Source: Treponema sp.
GTDB taxonomy: Bacteria; Spirochaetota; Spirochaetia; Treponematales; Treponemataceae
Direction: 5' to 3'
DNA: 64,000 bases
Assembly: GCA_017963165.1 (NCBI GenBank)
Contig: JAGCTZ010000125.1
Span: 11,453 to 75,452 of the forward strand
Part shown: in pieces, positions 16,740-24,230 of the stretch
Layout of the letters: every line of letters begins with the position of its first letter
Position numbering within the stretch: the first letter of the stretch is position 1
Position numbers and translations under genes: made by a program
The notes under the pieces: model-generated
What the model was told of the DNA's origin: nothing
Database searches by the model: none
The model's input: the letters and a program-made list of their open reading frames with translations, nothing else

Positions 16740-17768
16740 TCAATTATGTCTAACCTGGTCCAAGCCTCTCTTAAATTGAGGAATTCTTGCACAGGTAACT
16801 GTATCTATGCCGCTGCGGTCGCCGCGCTGCAAAAAGTGATACGCAACTCCCGCAATCATTGCACCATTGTCTCCACAAAGCTTAAGTGGTGGGAAAATGC
16901 AGTTTAAGTCTGTTCGTTCGCCAAGCATTTCGCGAAGCCTTGAGTTTGCCGCAACACCGCCACCACAAACAACTGTTTTTAAGCCGGTGTCATCTGCGGC
17001 TCGGAGTAATTTTCCAACCAGAGTTTTGATTGCAGTTTCCTGGAAAGCTGCACACATATTTTCGGTAGAATGCTCGTAGCCTGGTTGCCAGAATAAATCG
17101 CTCTGATGAATTACAGCTGTTTTAAGGCCGGAAAATGAAACATCATAACGATGTGTTTCTTCATCAAGCTTTGGAACAGGAAACTTTGCTGCTTTTGGAT
17201 CTCCTTTTTTTGCAAGATTATCTATGATTACTCCACCCGGATATCCAAGTCCGTAAAACTTTGCAACTTTGTCAAAGGCTTCTCCAACAGAATCGTCAAC
17301 AGTTGTACCAAGAATTTCAAGGTCATCAAAGCCGTTTACTTTACAGATAATGCTGTGACCGCCGCTGACTAAAAGTCCAAGGAAAGGATATTCTACATCT
17401 GTCTGAAGCTGTGCGGCATAAAGGTGACCGAGCATGTGGTTTATTGCAATAAAAGGTTTATTTGTTGCCCAGGCAAGAGTTTTTCCAAAGGTAAAACCAA
17501 CAAGAAGCGAACCCATAAGGCCTGGTCTGTTTGTGGCTGCAATTGCGTCTACGTCGTCCAATGTGAGAGCAGCTTCTTTGAGTGCCTGATTTACAACAGG
17601 TAAAATCCATTCGGTGTGCTTTCGGCTTGCAATTTCAGGAACAACACCCTTGTATATTTGATGAAAAGGAATCTGCGTTGCAACAACATTGCTAAGGATT
17701 TTTTTTCCGTCTTCTACAATTGCACAGGCTGTTTCGTCGCAGCTGCTTTCTATTCCAAGTACTTTCAT
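16740..17768 (-). CDS. tsaD: tRNA N6-adenosine threonylcarbamoyltransferase TsaD
   Basis: This enzyme transfers the threonylcarbamoyl group to A37 of ANN-decoding tRNAs with TsaB and TsaE. The product is 342 residues with the ASKHA ATPase fold. Conserved motifs are the start VLGIESSCDETACAIVEDG, the metal-binding HMLGHLYAA, FLGLLVSGGHS, and GGGVAANSRLRE with CGDNGAMIAG near the C-terminus. A GAGGAAACA-ATG ribosome binding site fixes the start. It is next to, and downstream of, the divergent polysaccharide deacetylase gene (8-nt gap), so the two are probably co-transcribed. Confidence 0.97.
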   Translation of the reverse strand: MKVLGIESSCDETACAIVEDGKKILSNVVATQIPFHQIYKGVVPEIASRKHTEWILPVVNQALKEAALTLDDVDAIAATNRPGLMGSLLVGFTFGKTLAWATNKPFIAINHMLGHLYAAQLQTDVEYPFLGLLVSGGHSIICKVNGFDDLEILGTTVDDSVGEAFDKVAKFYGLGYPGGVIIDNLAKKGDPKAAKFPVPKLDEETHRYDVSFSGLKTAVIHQSDLFWQPGYEHSTENMCAAFQETAIKTLVGKLLRAADDTGLKTVVCGGGVAANSRLREMLGERTDLNCIFPPLKLCGDNGAMIAGVAYHFLQRGDRSGIDTVTCARIPQFKRGLDQVRHN

Positions 17769-17776
17769 TGTTTCCT

Positions 17777-18964
17777 CTAGTTCTTGAGTGCTTTACTTTT
17801 ACTTACCACGCTGAACGAATAGCCCTTTGCTTTTAGCTCGGGATACAATTCCTTTAAAAGCTGCGGCAGAAAGTCTGCACTCCAAATGTGTCCTATCATT
17901 ATAACGCTTCCGTTTTTATTGGCAATAGCAAGACCTTTTTTTAATTCCGAAAGAGCATTTTCGCGTGTCTTTTCGTTGTCCAGGAAAATGTTGCGTTCGT
18001 AGTAAGAATAGCCAAGTTCTTTTGCAACATACGGAACCTTTGTTTCTACATTTGTGCGGCTGTCCAGAAAATAAATGCCGTTTTCGCTTGCCATTTGAAG
18101 CACAAGTGCCATTTTTTCGGCATCGGCAGTAATACCCGAACCTTCGTGATTGTTCATTCCGGCAACAGGTCCAATCTGATTTATATTTACAAAAAGCTGA
18201 CTTATTATCTGGTCATCTGTCATATCTGGTGTAATTGCGCCCGGCCCGGGATTTATATTTTCATTTATAGATTGCATCGGCTGGTGCAGAATCACTTCGT
18301 TTCCCGATTGACGTACAAGTTCTGCCGATTCGACTGAATGTGTAATTTGAGGAAGTATCGCAACTGTTATAGAAAAGGGCAGGCTAAGAAATTCTTTTAA
18401 GTTCGCGATATTCTGTCCGCCATCATCAAATACAAAGCAAAGCTGTGCGCCGTTTGAGGCTTTTGCAAGTCCAAAGTCTGATTTTTTTTGCTCGGTCTTT
18501 TTTTCTTCCTTTTGTTCAGATTTTTTTACTTCCGGTTTTGTTTGTTCGGATTGCTTCTGCTCTTTTTGTTCCTGCTGTTTCTGTTCAGTTTTTTTTGTTT
18601 CCTGATTTTTTGCAGCTTCGTTTTTATCTGAATCGCTTTTTTTCGCAGTCTGATTTTTAGTTTGCTTTTCGGATTCACTCGTTTCTTTTGGCGGTTCCAG
18701 TTCGGGGATTTCAAGAGAATATTTTTTTTCTATTTCCGGTTCAAATCGCTCGGTTATTGATTCTTCTACAGGTTCCTTTGTTTTTTTAGAACTTGTTTTT
18801 GGAATATTCATTACAAGCAGTAGAATTACACAAACCAGAATAACAGAAATGCATAAAATAACAGCCTTGTACGCAGGAATATAAACCTTAGGTGCTTTCT
18901 TTTTAGAGGCAGTTCGTTTTGTGGTTTTTCTTTTTCCCGTAGATTTTTTCTGGTATGCACTCAT
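17777..18964 (-). CDS. Divergent polysaccharide deacetylase (YibQ family), membrane anchored
   Basis: The 395-residue protein has an N-terminal basic region and a single membrane helix at about residues 31-52 (YKAVILCISVILVCVILLLV). A long Lys/Glu/Gln-rich linker spans residues 55-170. The catalytic-like domain follows, with LCFVFDDGGQN, ILPQITHSVES, NEVILHQPM, MNNHEGSG and IYFLDSRT. These are the hallmarks of the divergent deacetylase family, thought to act in the periplasm on glycans or peptidoglycan. No Shine-Dalgarno sequence precedes the ATG; TATAAT lies exactly 7 nt upstream, so the mRNA is probably leaderless. Confidence 0.85.
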   Translation of the reverse strand: MSAYQKKSTGKRKTTKRTASKKKAPKVYIPAYKAVILCISVILVCVILLLVMNIPKTSSKKTKEPVEESITERFEPEIEKKYSLEIPELEPPKETSESEKQTKNQTAKKSDSDKNEAAKNQETKKTEQKQQEQKEQKQSEQTKPEVKKSEQKEEKKTEQKKSDFGLAKASNGAQLCFVFDDGGQNIANLKEFLSLPFSITVAILPQITHSVESAELVRQSGNEVILHQPMQSINENINPGPGAITPDMTDDQIISQLFVNINQIGPVAGMNNHEGSGITADAEKMALVLQMASENGIYFLDSRTNVETKVPYVAKELGYSYYERNIFLDNEKTRENALSELKKGLAIANKNGSVIMIGHIWSADFLPQLLKELYPELKAKGYSFSVVSKSKALKN

Positions 18965-18971
18965 CAGAATA

Positions 18972-18977
18972 ATTATA
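18972..18977 (-). promoter_or_regulatory. -10 box of the deacetylase gene, leaderless
   Basis: Read on the minus strand: TATAAT, then 7 nt, then the ATG of the YibQ-type gene. No strong -35 and no ribosome binding site. Confidence 0.45.
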
Positions 18978-19063
18978 TCAAATCATCCAAATAAATTAAA
19001 TATTATATGTTATTACAGGTAAAAGGTAACAGGAAGGGGGTACGTATTATAAATGATAAAGGC

Positions 19064-19269
19064 ATATGCGGGACGCAGGAAAAAGAAATTAAGGTGTGCA
19101 AGGTCGCTGGCGACCGGTGTTTTATAGCAGACCGTTAAAAAAATTGCGAAAGCAATTTTTAGGTCTACTTACTTACGGGGTTTTAGGGGTAGAGCCCCTA
19201 GGCGAAGTAGGGGAAGGCCTTCCCCTACTTCGCTGGGACCCGCTTATATAATTTATCTTTATAATGCGG
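19064..19269. repeat. Dispersed repeat A, copy 2, with an R2-like insert
   Basis: The left end is identical to position 791 (ATATGCGGGACGCAGGAAAA followed by AGAAATTAAGG) and the right end is CGCTGGGACCCGCTT, then AATGCGG. The middle differs. It contains a near-perfect hairpin, AAAAATTGC-GAAA-GCAATTTTT (19139-19160), and the start of an R2-like block. The same ends with different interiors suggest nested insertions. Confidence 0.6.
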
Positions 19270-19415
19270 AAGCAATTTTTAGGTCTACTTACTTACGGGG
19301 TTTTAGGGGCAGAGCCCCTAGGCGAAGGGGTGGCGGAAGACCGCTTTGGCGGGCTGGAGACAGGGGAAGGCTTTCCCCTTTTTATCCCCTGAAATCTGGA
19401 ACCTAAAAACTGGCA
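19145..19415. repeat. R2-type block with a 63-bp direct duplication
   Basis: Positions 19145-19207 and 19265-19327 are near-identical over 63 bp (GCAATTTTTAGGTCTACTTA, then CGGGGTTTTAGGGG, GAGCCCCTAGGCGAAG), exactly 120 bp apart. The region ends with GGAACCTAAAAACTGGCACC, the end sequence shared with the his and arg copies. The 522-bp gap between 18965 and 19486 holds only these repeats and the thrH promoter. Confidence 0.8.
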
Positions 19416-19429
19416 CCTAATCACTTGTT

Positions 19430-19458
19430 TTGACATTCTTGTATAAATACATCATAAT
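19430..19458 (+). promoter_or_regulatory. thrH promoter
   Basis: TTGACA (19430-19435), 17-nt spacer, CATAAT (19453-19458). The transcription start would be near 19465, leaving room for the TTGGAG ribosome binding site at 19475-19480. Confidence 0.6.
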
Positions 19459-19486
19459 AATAATATAATTTTTTTTGGAGCATATA

Positions 19487-20086
19487 ATGACAGTAACTTG
19501 TCTGGATTTGGAAGGGGTACTTGTACCGGAAATATGGATTGCGTTTGCAGATACAGTTGGAATTCCAGAACTGCGCCGTACAACACGCGATGAACCTGAT
19601 TATGATAAACTGATGAATTTTAGACTTGGAATTCTTAAGGAACATAACCTTGGCCTTAAGGAAATTCAGGATACAATTGCTAAAATTGATCCTTTACCTG
19701 GTGCAAAAGAATTTTTAGATGAATTGCGTTCGATTGGACAGGTTATTATTTTGAGCGATACCTTCAGTCAGTTTGCAACACCTCTTATGAAAAAGCTTGG
19801 CTGGCCGACAATTCTTTGTAATTCGCTTGTTGTTGCAGATTCCGGTGAAATTACAGGCTATAAGATGCGCTGCCCGCACAGTAAGCTTACTACTGTAAAG
19901 GCACTTCAGTCTGCTGGTCTTGAAACTATTGCTTCCGGCGACAGCTTTAACGACCTTGAAATGATTAAAGCTTCTAAGGCTGGTTTCCTTTTCCGTTCTA
20001 CAGAAAAAATCATTAAGGAATATCCTCAGTTCCCTGCATTTACAGAGTATTCTGAGCTACTTGAAGCAATTAAAAAATATTTGTAA
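19487..20086 (+). CDS. thrH: Phosphoserine phosphatase / homoserine phosphotransferase ThrH
   Basis: This HAD-family enzyme of 199 residues matches ThrH closely along its length. It starts with CLDLEGVLVPEIWIAFADTV (the DxxxV nucleophile loop, with D-L-E-G). It continues with ILSDTFSQF and ends with GDSFNDLEMIKASKAGFLF. ThrH dephosphorylates phosphoserine and can pass the phosphate to homoserine, linking serine and threonine synthesis. I chose the ATG at 19487 because GGAG lies 6 nt upstream. A TTG at 19475 is part of that ribosome binding site. It appears monocistronic. Confidence 0.92.
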   Translation: MTVTCLDLEGVLVPEIWIAFADTVGIPELRRTTRDEPDYDKLMNFRLGILKEHNLGLKEIQDTIAKIDPLPGAKEFLDELRSIGQVIILSDTFSQFATPLMKKLGWPTILCNSLVVADSGEITGYKMRCPHSKLTTVKALQSAGLETIASGDSFNDLEMIKASKAGFLFRSTEKIIKEYPQFPAFTEYSELLEAIKKYL

Positions 20087-20126
20087 CCTAAAAGTGTATA
20101 TATTAGTTTTAAAGTTGTGTCATAAA

Positions 20127-20150
20127 GTACAAGGTATGTTATACCTTGAT
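20127..20150. promoter_or_regulatory. Inverted repeat in the promoter region of the outer-membrane protein gene
   Basis: CAAGGTAT-GTT-ATACCTTG forms a perfect 8-bp inverted repeat with a 3-nt loop, about 30 nt upstream of the ATG at 20177. It overlaps a weak TTGTGT/TGTTAT promoter. It could be an operator or an mRNA 5' hairpin. Confidence 0.4.
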
Positions 20151-20176
20151 TAGACATTTTTTAAGGAGAATTTATT

Positions 20177-20827
20177 ATGAAGAAAATTATTGCTATGGCT
20201 ATTGCAGCTATCTGTCTGGTAAGTGCTTCTTTTGCACTTGATCTTGAATTTGGTGCCCGTGCAATCCTTGGACGTAACCTTGATGATGGTACTTTCAAAG
20301 AAAATGCAACAAAGGCAAAGGAAGAGCAGACTTTTGATTTTGGTGGCGGTGCATACGCTAACTTTGCATTGTTTGGAGGTCTTGGAATCCAGGCAGAAGC
20401 TAACTATATCAAGAGTTCTATCGATTTTAAGGCAAAGGATCCTGACACTAACAAGTATGAACAGGTAGCTTATGAACTTCATACTCTTGATCTTGCTCCA
20501 ATGGTTTGGCTTAATCTTGATTTGTGGAGATTGACAATTGGTTTTGGTGCCGGACCAAACTTCTCTATTCCTGTTGCTACTGTAAGTGATATAAAAAATG
20601 CTCAGAAGCAGGATTTTACTGTTGGTCTTATTGCCGGTGCCGATGTTAAGTTCTACTTTACAAAGCATCTTGGTGTTGTTCTTTCCGGCCGTTACATTAC
20701 AGACTGGACAAAGAAAAATATTACACTTGAAGGCTACGGACAGACTGTTGATACAGGAATTCCTGAATACACCTTTAACAGAAAGACCTTCTACGGTGGA
20801 CTTGGTCTTGAATTCAAGCTGCTGTAA
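20177..20827 (+). CDS. Small outer-membrane beta-barrel protein
   Basis: This 216-residue exported protein has a clear signal peptide (MKKIIAMAIAAICLVSASFA). Eight or so amphipathic strands follow, rich in Gly and aromatic residues (GGAYANFALFGGLGIQAEAN, LAPMVWLNLDLWRLTIGFGAG, LGVVLSGRYITDW). It ends in a strand finishing LGLEFKLL. This is the build of OmpA/OmpW-type barrels common in Treponema; its exact role is unknown. AAGGAG lies at good spacing before the ATG, and a strong intrinsic terminator follows, so it is monocistronic. The strong signals suggest high expression. Confidence 0.8.
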   Translation: MKKIIAMAIAAICLVSASFALDLEFGARAILGRNLDDGTFKENATKAKEEQTFDFGGGAYANFALFGGLGIQAEANYIKSSIDFKAKDPDTNKYEQVAYELHTLDLAPMVWLNLDLWRLTIGFGAGPNFSIPVATVSDIKNAQKQDFTVGLIAGADVKFYFTKHLGVVLSGRYITDWTKKNITLEGYGQTVDTGIPEYTFNRKTFYGGLGLEFKLL

Positions 20828-20846
20828 TTTTCTTTAATTTTGAAAG

Positions 20847-20879
20847 AGGCCCGGTATTGATGCTGGGCCTTTTTTTTTG
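20847..20879 (+). terminator. Intrinsic terminator of the outer-membrane protein gene
   Basis: The stem AGGCCC/GGGCCT extends by CGG/CTG pairs over a short loop and is followed by a run of nine T residues. It lies 20 nt after the stop codon. Confidence 0.9.
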
Positions 20880-20896
20880 TATTATGTGCGTATTCT

Positions 20897-20984
20897 AAAA
20901 GGGGTGCTGACGCTGCTCGTTGGGTGGCCAGGCTGAGATTATACCCTAAGACCTGATCCGGATAATGCCGGCGGAGGAAATCTT
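20897..20984 (+). promoter_or_regulatory. TPP (thi-box) riboswitch controlling thiBPQ
   Basis: The conserved aptamer parts are all present: GGGGTGCT, GGCTGAGA, ACCCT, ACCTGATCCGGATAATGCCG and GCGGAGGAAA. The 3' end of the aptamer contains GGAGGA, which is also the ribosome binding site of the gene whose ATG is at 20986. Thiamine diphosphate binding would therefore directly hide the ribosome binding site, favouring translational control. No separate terminator hairpin with a T-run follows. Confidence 0.95.
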
Positions 20985-20985
20985 T

Positions 20986-21972
20986 ATGCGCAATAAATTT
21001 GCGAAAATCTTTTTATTAACAATCACAACATTAACATTTATTGGTCTGTTCACAAGTGCTTCTAAAAAGAATGCCAGAACAAACGAGATTGTAGTTTATA
21101 CCTACAATTCATTCAGCGGAGAATGGGGCGCAGGTCCTGAGATTGCCCGTCTTTTTGAACAGAAGACTGGTATTAAGGTAACTTATGCAGAAATTGGCGA
21201 CAGCGGTCAGATTCTTGCAAAAGCTATTCTGGAAAAGAAAAAGCCTTATGCTGATGTTCTTGTTGGACTTGATAATTATTCTGCAGAAAAAGCTGCTAAG
21301 AGTAAGGTGCTTTTAAGTTATAAGCCTGCTAATGTGGATGAACTTGTTCCGGCAGAATTGTCGCGCAAGCTTAACGCGGGTGCTGGTTCTGGCAAATGGC
21401 TGCTTACACCTTATGATTACAGTCATTTTGCTTTTATTTTTGATTCGTTGAGCGGACTGCCTGCTCCAACCTGTCTTGAAGATTTGACTAAGAGCGAATA
21501 CAGCAAGAAAATTATTGTAATGGATTCAAAGACCAGTACTCTTGGTGTTGGTTATGAAGAATGGGTAAAGGCTGTTTACAAGAATAAGGCTGATGACTTT
21601 TTTAAGCGCATTACTCCTTCTATTCTGACTGTTGCTCCCGGCTGGAGTGTTGGTTATGGAATGTTTACAGACGGCGAGGCTCCTTTGTGCTTCAGCTATA
21701 CGACAAGTCCTGCTTACCATGTTGAATATGGCGAGGGTGACCGTTTTAAGGCGCTTGTATTTACAGATGGTCATGTAATGCAGGTTGAAGGGGCTGGTAT
21801 TGTAAATGGTGCTCCAAACCTTGAAGGTGCTAAAAAGTTTATGGATTTTCTTATAAGCGATGAAGCACAGAATTTGATTCCGCTTACTCAGTGGATGTTC
21901 CCTGCAAATAAAAATGTTGAGCTTCCGGCTTCGTATGCCGCTGCAGCTCCTGTGCCTAAGACAATAGAATAG
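20986..21972 (+). CDS. thiB: Thiamine ABC transporter, substrate-binding protein
   Basis: This periplasmic binding protein of 328 residues captures thiamine, its phosphate or its diphosphate. It has a signal peptide (basic start, FLLTITTLTFIGLF) and the family pattern of ThiB: VVYTYNSFSGEWGAGPEIAR, FEQKTGIKVTY, LVGLDNYSAEKA, LTPYDYSHFAFI and a C-terminal YTTSPAYHVEYGE. I chose the ATG at 20986 over 20965, because the earlier codon lies within the riboswitch aptamer. It is the first gene of a three-gene thiamine uptake operon behind the TPP riboswitch. An R1 repeat separates it from thiP. Confidence 0.93.
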   Translation: MRNKFAKIFLLTITTLTFIGLFTSASKKNARTNEIVVYTYNSFSGEWGAGPEIARLFEQKTGIKVTYAEIGDSGQILAKAILEKKKPYADVLVGLDNYSAEKAAKSKVLLSYKPANVDELVPAELSRKLNAGAGSGKWLLTPYDYSHFAFIFDSLSGLPAPTCLEDLTKSEYSKKIIVMDSKTSTLGVGYEEWVKAVYKNKADDFFKRITPSILTVAPGWSVGYGMFTDGEAPLCFSYTTSPAYHVEYGEGDRFKALVFTDGHVMQVEGAGIVNGAPNLEGAKKFMDFLISDEAQNLIPLTQWMFPANKNVELPASYAAAAPVPKTIE

Positions 21973-21997
21973 TGGTCCCTGAGCCTGTCGAAGGGCC
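21973..21997. repeat. R1 repeat between thiB and thiP
   Basis: TGGTCCCTGAGCCTGTCGAA followed by GGGCC, beginning directly after the thiB stop codon. A hairpin here could protect the upstream thiB message, giving more binding protein than permease. Confidence 0.85.
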
Positions 21998-22003
21998 TCA
22001 ATA

Positions 22004-23506
22004 ATGTTACGAATCTTTTTTTACACATTATATACCGCCGTTCTTTCTACCCTGATTGCCGCTGTAATTGGGGTGGGGACGGCTTTTTTTACAGCACGTC
22101 GTAACTTCTTTGGCCGCCGCTTTTTGCTGGCTGCGGGAATTGTTCCTTTGTGCGTGCCGCCTCTTGTAATTGCGCTTGGATATGTAAGCTTTTTTGGCGT
22201 AAATGGAATTGTGAGCGGCTGGATAAAGGGAATTGTTTCTGCTTTGTGGGGTGGTAAGTTTGATGGGCTTACTTTTTTGTATACAACTGCAGGTGTTGTA
22301 ATTGCACAGGGCTTCTATAACTTTCCGCTTGTTACACGAATTGTAAATGATGCCTGGGAACGGCTGCCTCCTCAAAATGAAAATGCCGCAAGACTTTTGG
22401 GAGCGGGTGAAGGACGGATTTTCTTTACTATAACTTTACCACGCTTGAGCGGTGCTATTGCGGCTGCGTGTATTCCTGTTTTTCTGTTTTGTTTCTTCAG
22501 CTTTATGATAGTGCTGCTTTTTTCTCCACCGGGAAACTCTACGCTTGAAGTTGAGCTTTATCATTCTGTACGCACTACACTTGATATTGGAAGCGGCATG
22601 GTTCTGGCATTGATAGAAACCTTTACGGCTATGGGTGTTGTATTTGCTTATAGTTATGTAATCAGGAAAAATCAGATTGGTGTTGAAGGGTTGTCGTTTA
22701 CTGGTGTTAAGAAAAGCTGCATCGGGGGACAGCCGTTTGAAACTCGTGGTGCGCGTGCGGTTGAAATTGCGGGATTGGTTGTGTTAGGTGTGCTGGCGTT
22801 GTTGTTTTTTGTTGGGCCTGGGGCTGCGGTTTTGATTTCTTCCTTTACGATTAAGCAGAATAATGCAGAAGTATTTGGTGTGGGATTGTATGGAGCTTTG
22901 TTTAGCTCGGCAACCTTCTGGAAGGCGTTTTTGAATTCGCTTTTGATAGGACTTTGTACTTCGGCATTGTGTTGTTTTATTTCGTTTGTTTATTCTGTTG
23001 TTATCCGAATGAAGGGGAAGCAGCAGAAGGTTTTATTCCAGCTTATTCCGGTGCTGCCAATGGCTGTTTCCTCTGTTGTTACAGGCTGGATTTTGTCGCT
23101 TATATTTGGCGGCGGTAATGTTGTGGTGCTTGTCCTGTGTCAGACTTTGCTTTTCTGGCCGGTTGGTTATAAGCAGATTCAAAATGGAATGAATCAACTT
23201 ACTGGTGATACTCAGAATGCGGCATTTATTTTGTCGCGCGGGAAGCTTGATTGTGCATTGCGTTTTTATCTGCCGTCTTGCCGTAAGGTGATGTTTACAG
23301 CTTTTTGTTATTGTTTTGCCGTGAGTATTGGAGATGCAACCTTGCCACTTGTATTAGCAATTCCTAACTTTTCTACACTTGCGCTTTACACTTACAGGCT
23401 GGCAGGGGCCTTCCGTTTTAATCAGGCGTGCGCGTGTGCTGTTGTGATGATATTGCTGGCGGGATGTTTGTCATTTTTAAGAAGTGGTTTCAGGAGGAAT
23501 AAATGA
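22004..23506 (+). CDS. thiP: Thiamine ABC transporter, permease (duplicated domain)
   Basis: This 500-residue inner-membrane permease has two homologous binding-protein-dependent transport domains in one chain, as usual for ThiP. About twelve membrane helices are visible. Each half has an EAA-type cytoplasmic loop for contact with the ATPase: NENAARLLGAGEGRIFFTIT near residue 123 and TQNAAFILSRGKLDCALRFY near 403. It works with ThiB and ThiQ. Its stop overlaps the thiQ start by 4 nt (ATGA). No strong ribosome binding site is seen before its ATG, which follows the R1 repeat, so translation may be modest. Confidence 0.92.
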   Translation: MLRIFFYTLYTAVLSTLIAAVIGVGTAFFTARRNFFGRRFLLAAGIVPLCVPPLVIALGYVSFFGVNGIVSGWIKGIVSALWGGKFDGLTFLYTTAGVVIAQGFYNFPLVTRIVNDAWERLPPQNENAARLLGAGEGRIFFTITLPRLSGAIAAACIPVFLFCFFSFMIVLLFSPPGNSTLEVELYHSVRTTLDIGSGMVLALIETFTAMGVVFAYSYVIRKNQIGVEGLSFTGVKKSCIGGQPFETRGARAVEIAGLVVLGVLALLFFVGPGAAVLISSFTIKQNNAEVFGVGLYGALFSSATFWKAFLNSLLIGLCTSALCCFISFVYSVVIRMKGKQQKVLFQLIPVLPMAVSSVVTGWILSLIFGGGNVVVLVLCQTLLFWPVGYKQIQNGMNQLTGDTQNAAFILSRGKLDCALRFYLPSCRKVMFTAFCYCFAVSIGDATLPLVLAIPNFSTLALYTYRLAGAFRFNQACACAVVMILLAGCLSFLRSGFRRNK

Positions 23507-24153
23507 GTTATTTTTCGGTAAAAAATCTTCATAAAACTTGGGAAACAAAAACTGTAGAGTTTTCTCTTGAATGTCAGAAGGGTACAATGACATGTCTGCT
23601 TGGACCAAGTGGCTGCGGTAAGTCTACTGTACTAAATATTATTGCCGGGTTGGAGCAGAATGACAAACCGCAATCACAGGAGTTGTTGGAGGGTACCTTG
23701 GTGATTGAACTTGATGGAAAACGTATCGACAGTCTTCCGCCGGCTCAACGCGAAATAGGCATGGTGTTTCAGTCCGGGGCGCTTTTTAATCATCTTACAG
23801 TAGAAGATAATGTTGCTTACGGACTTATTTCAAAGGGAATAAAAAAATCACAGGCACGAAAAATGGCTTCGGAATATCTAACACGATTTGATCTGGACGG
23901 CTTTGACAAACGAATGCCTCAAACCTTAAGCGGTGGCGAAAAACAGCGTGTTGCTCTTGCAAGAACTCTTATTACAGAACCTAAGCTTGTGCTTCTGGAT
24001 GAGCCTTTTTCTGCGCTTGATACAGAGCTTCGTCATCGTATGGCAGCTCAACTTCGTCAATGGCAGCAGGAATTAGGCTTTACGGCAATCATGGTAACTC
24101 ACGATGAGGAAGAAGCAAGGACTGTAGCAGATAAAATAGTACGAATGGATTAA
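23503..24153 (+). CDS. thiQ: Thiamine ABC transporter, ATP-binding protein
   Basis: The 216-residue ABC ATPase powers thiamine import. Walker A is LGPSGCGKSTVLNIIAG near residue 32. The Q-loop lies in GMVFQSGALFNHL, the signature is LSGGEKQRVALARTL near 147, Walker B is LVLLDEPFSALD, and the switch His is in TAIMVTHDEEEA. It overlaps thiP by 4 nt with AGGAGG upstream, and it ends the operon. The short length is typical of ThiQ. Confidence 0.93.
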   Translation: MSYFSVKNLHKTWETKTVEFSLECQKGTMTCLLGPSGCGKSTVLNIIAGLEQNDKPQSQELLEGTLVIELDGKRIDSLPPAQREIGMVFQSGALFNHLTVEDNVAYGLISKGIKKSQARKMASEYLTRFDLDGFDKRMPQTLSGGEKQRVALARTLITEPKLVLLDEPFSALDTELRHRMAAQLRQWQQELGFTAIMVTHDEEEARTVADKIVRMD

Positions 24154-24230
24154 TCGGCTTTTTGAAGAAATAAATTGATAAATTCTGTCTTTGATTTATA
24201 ATTATACTATTACTATTAGGAGGCAGAATA

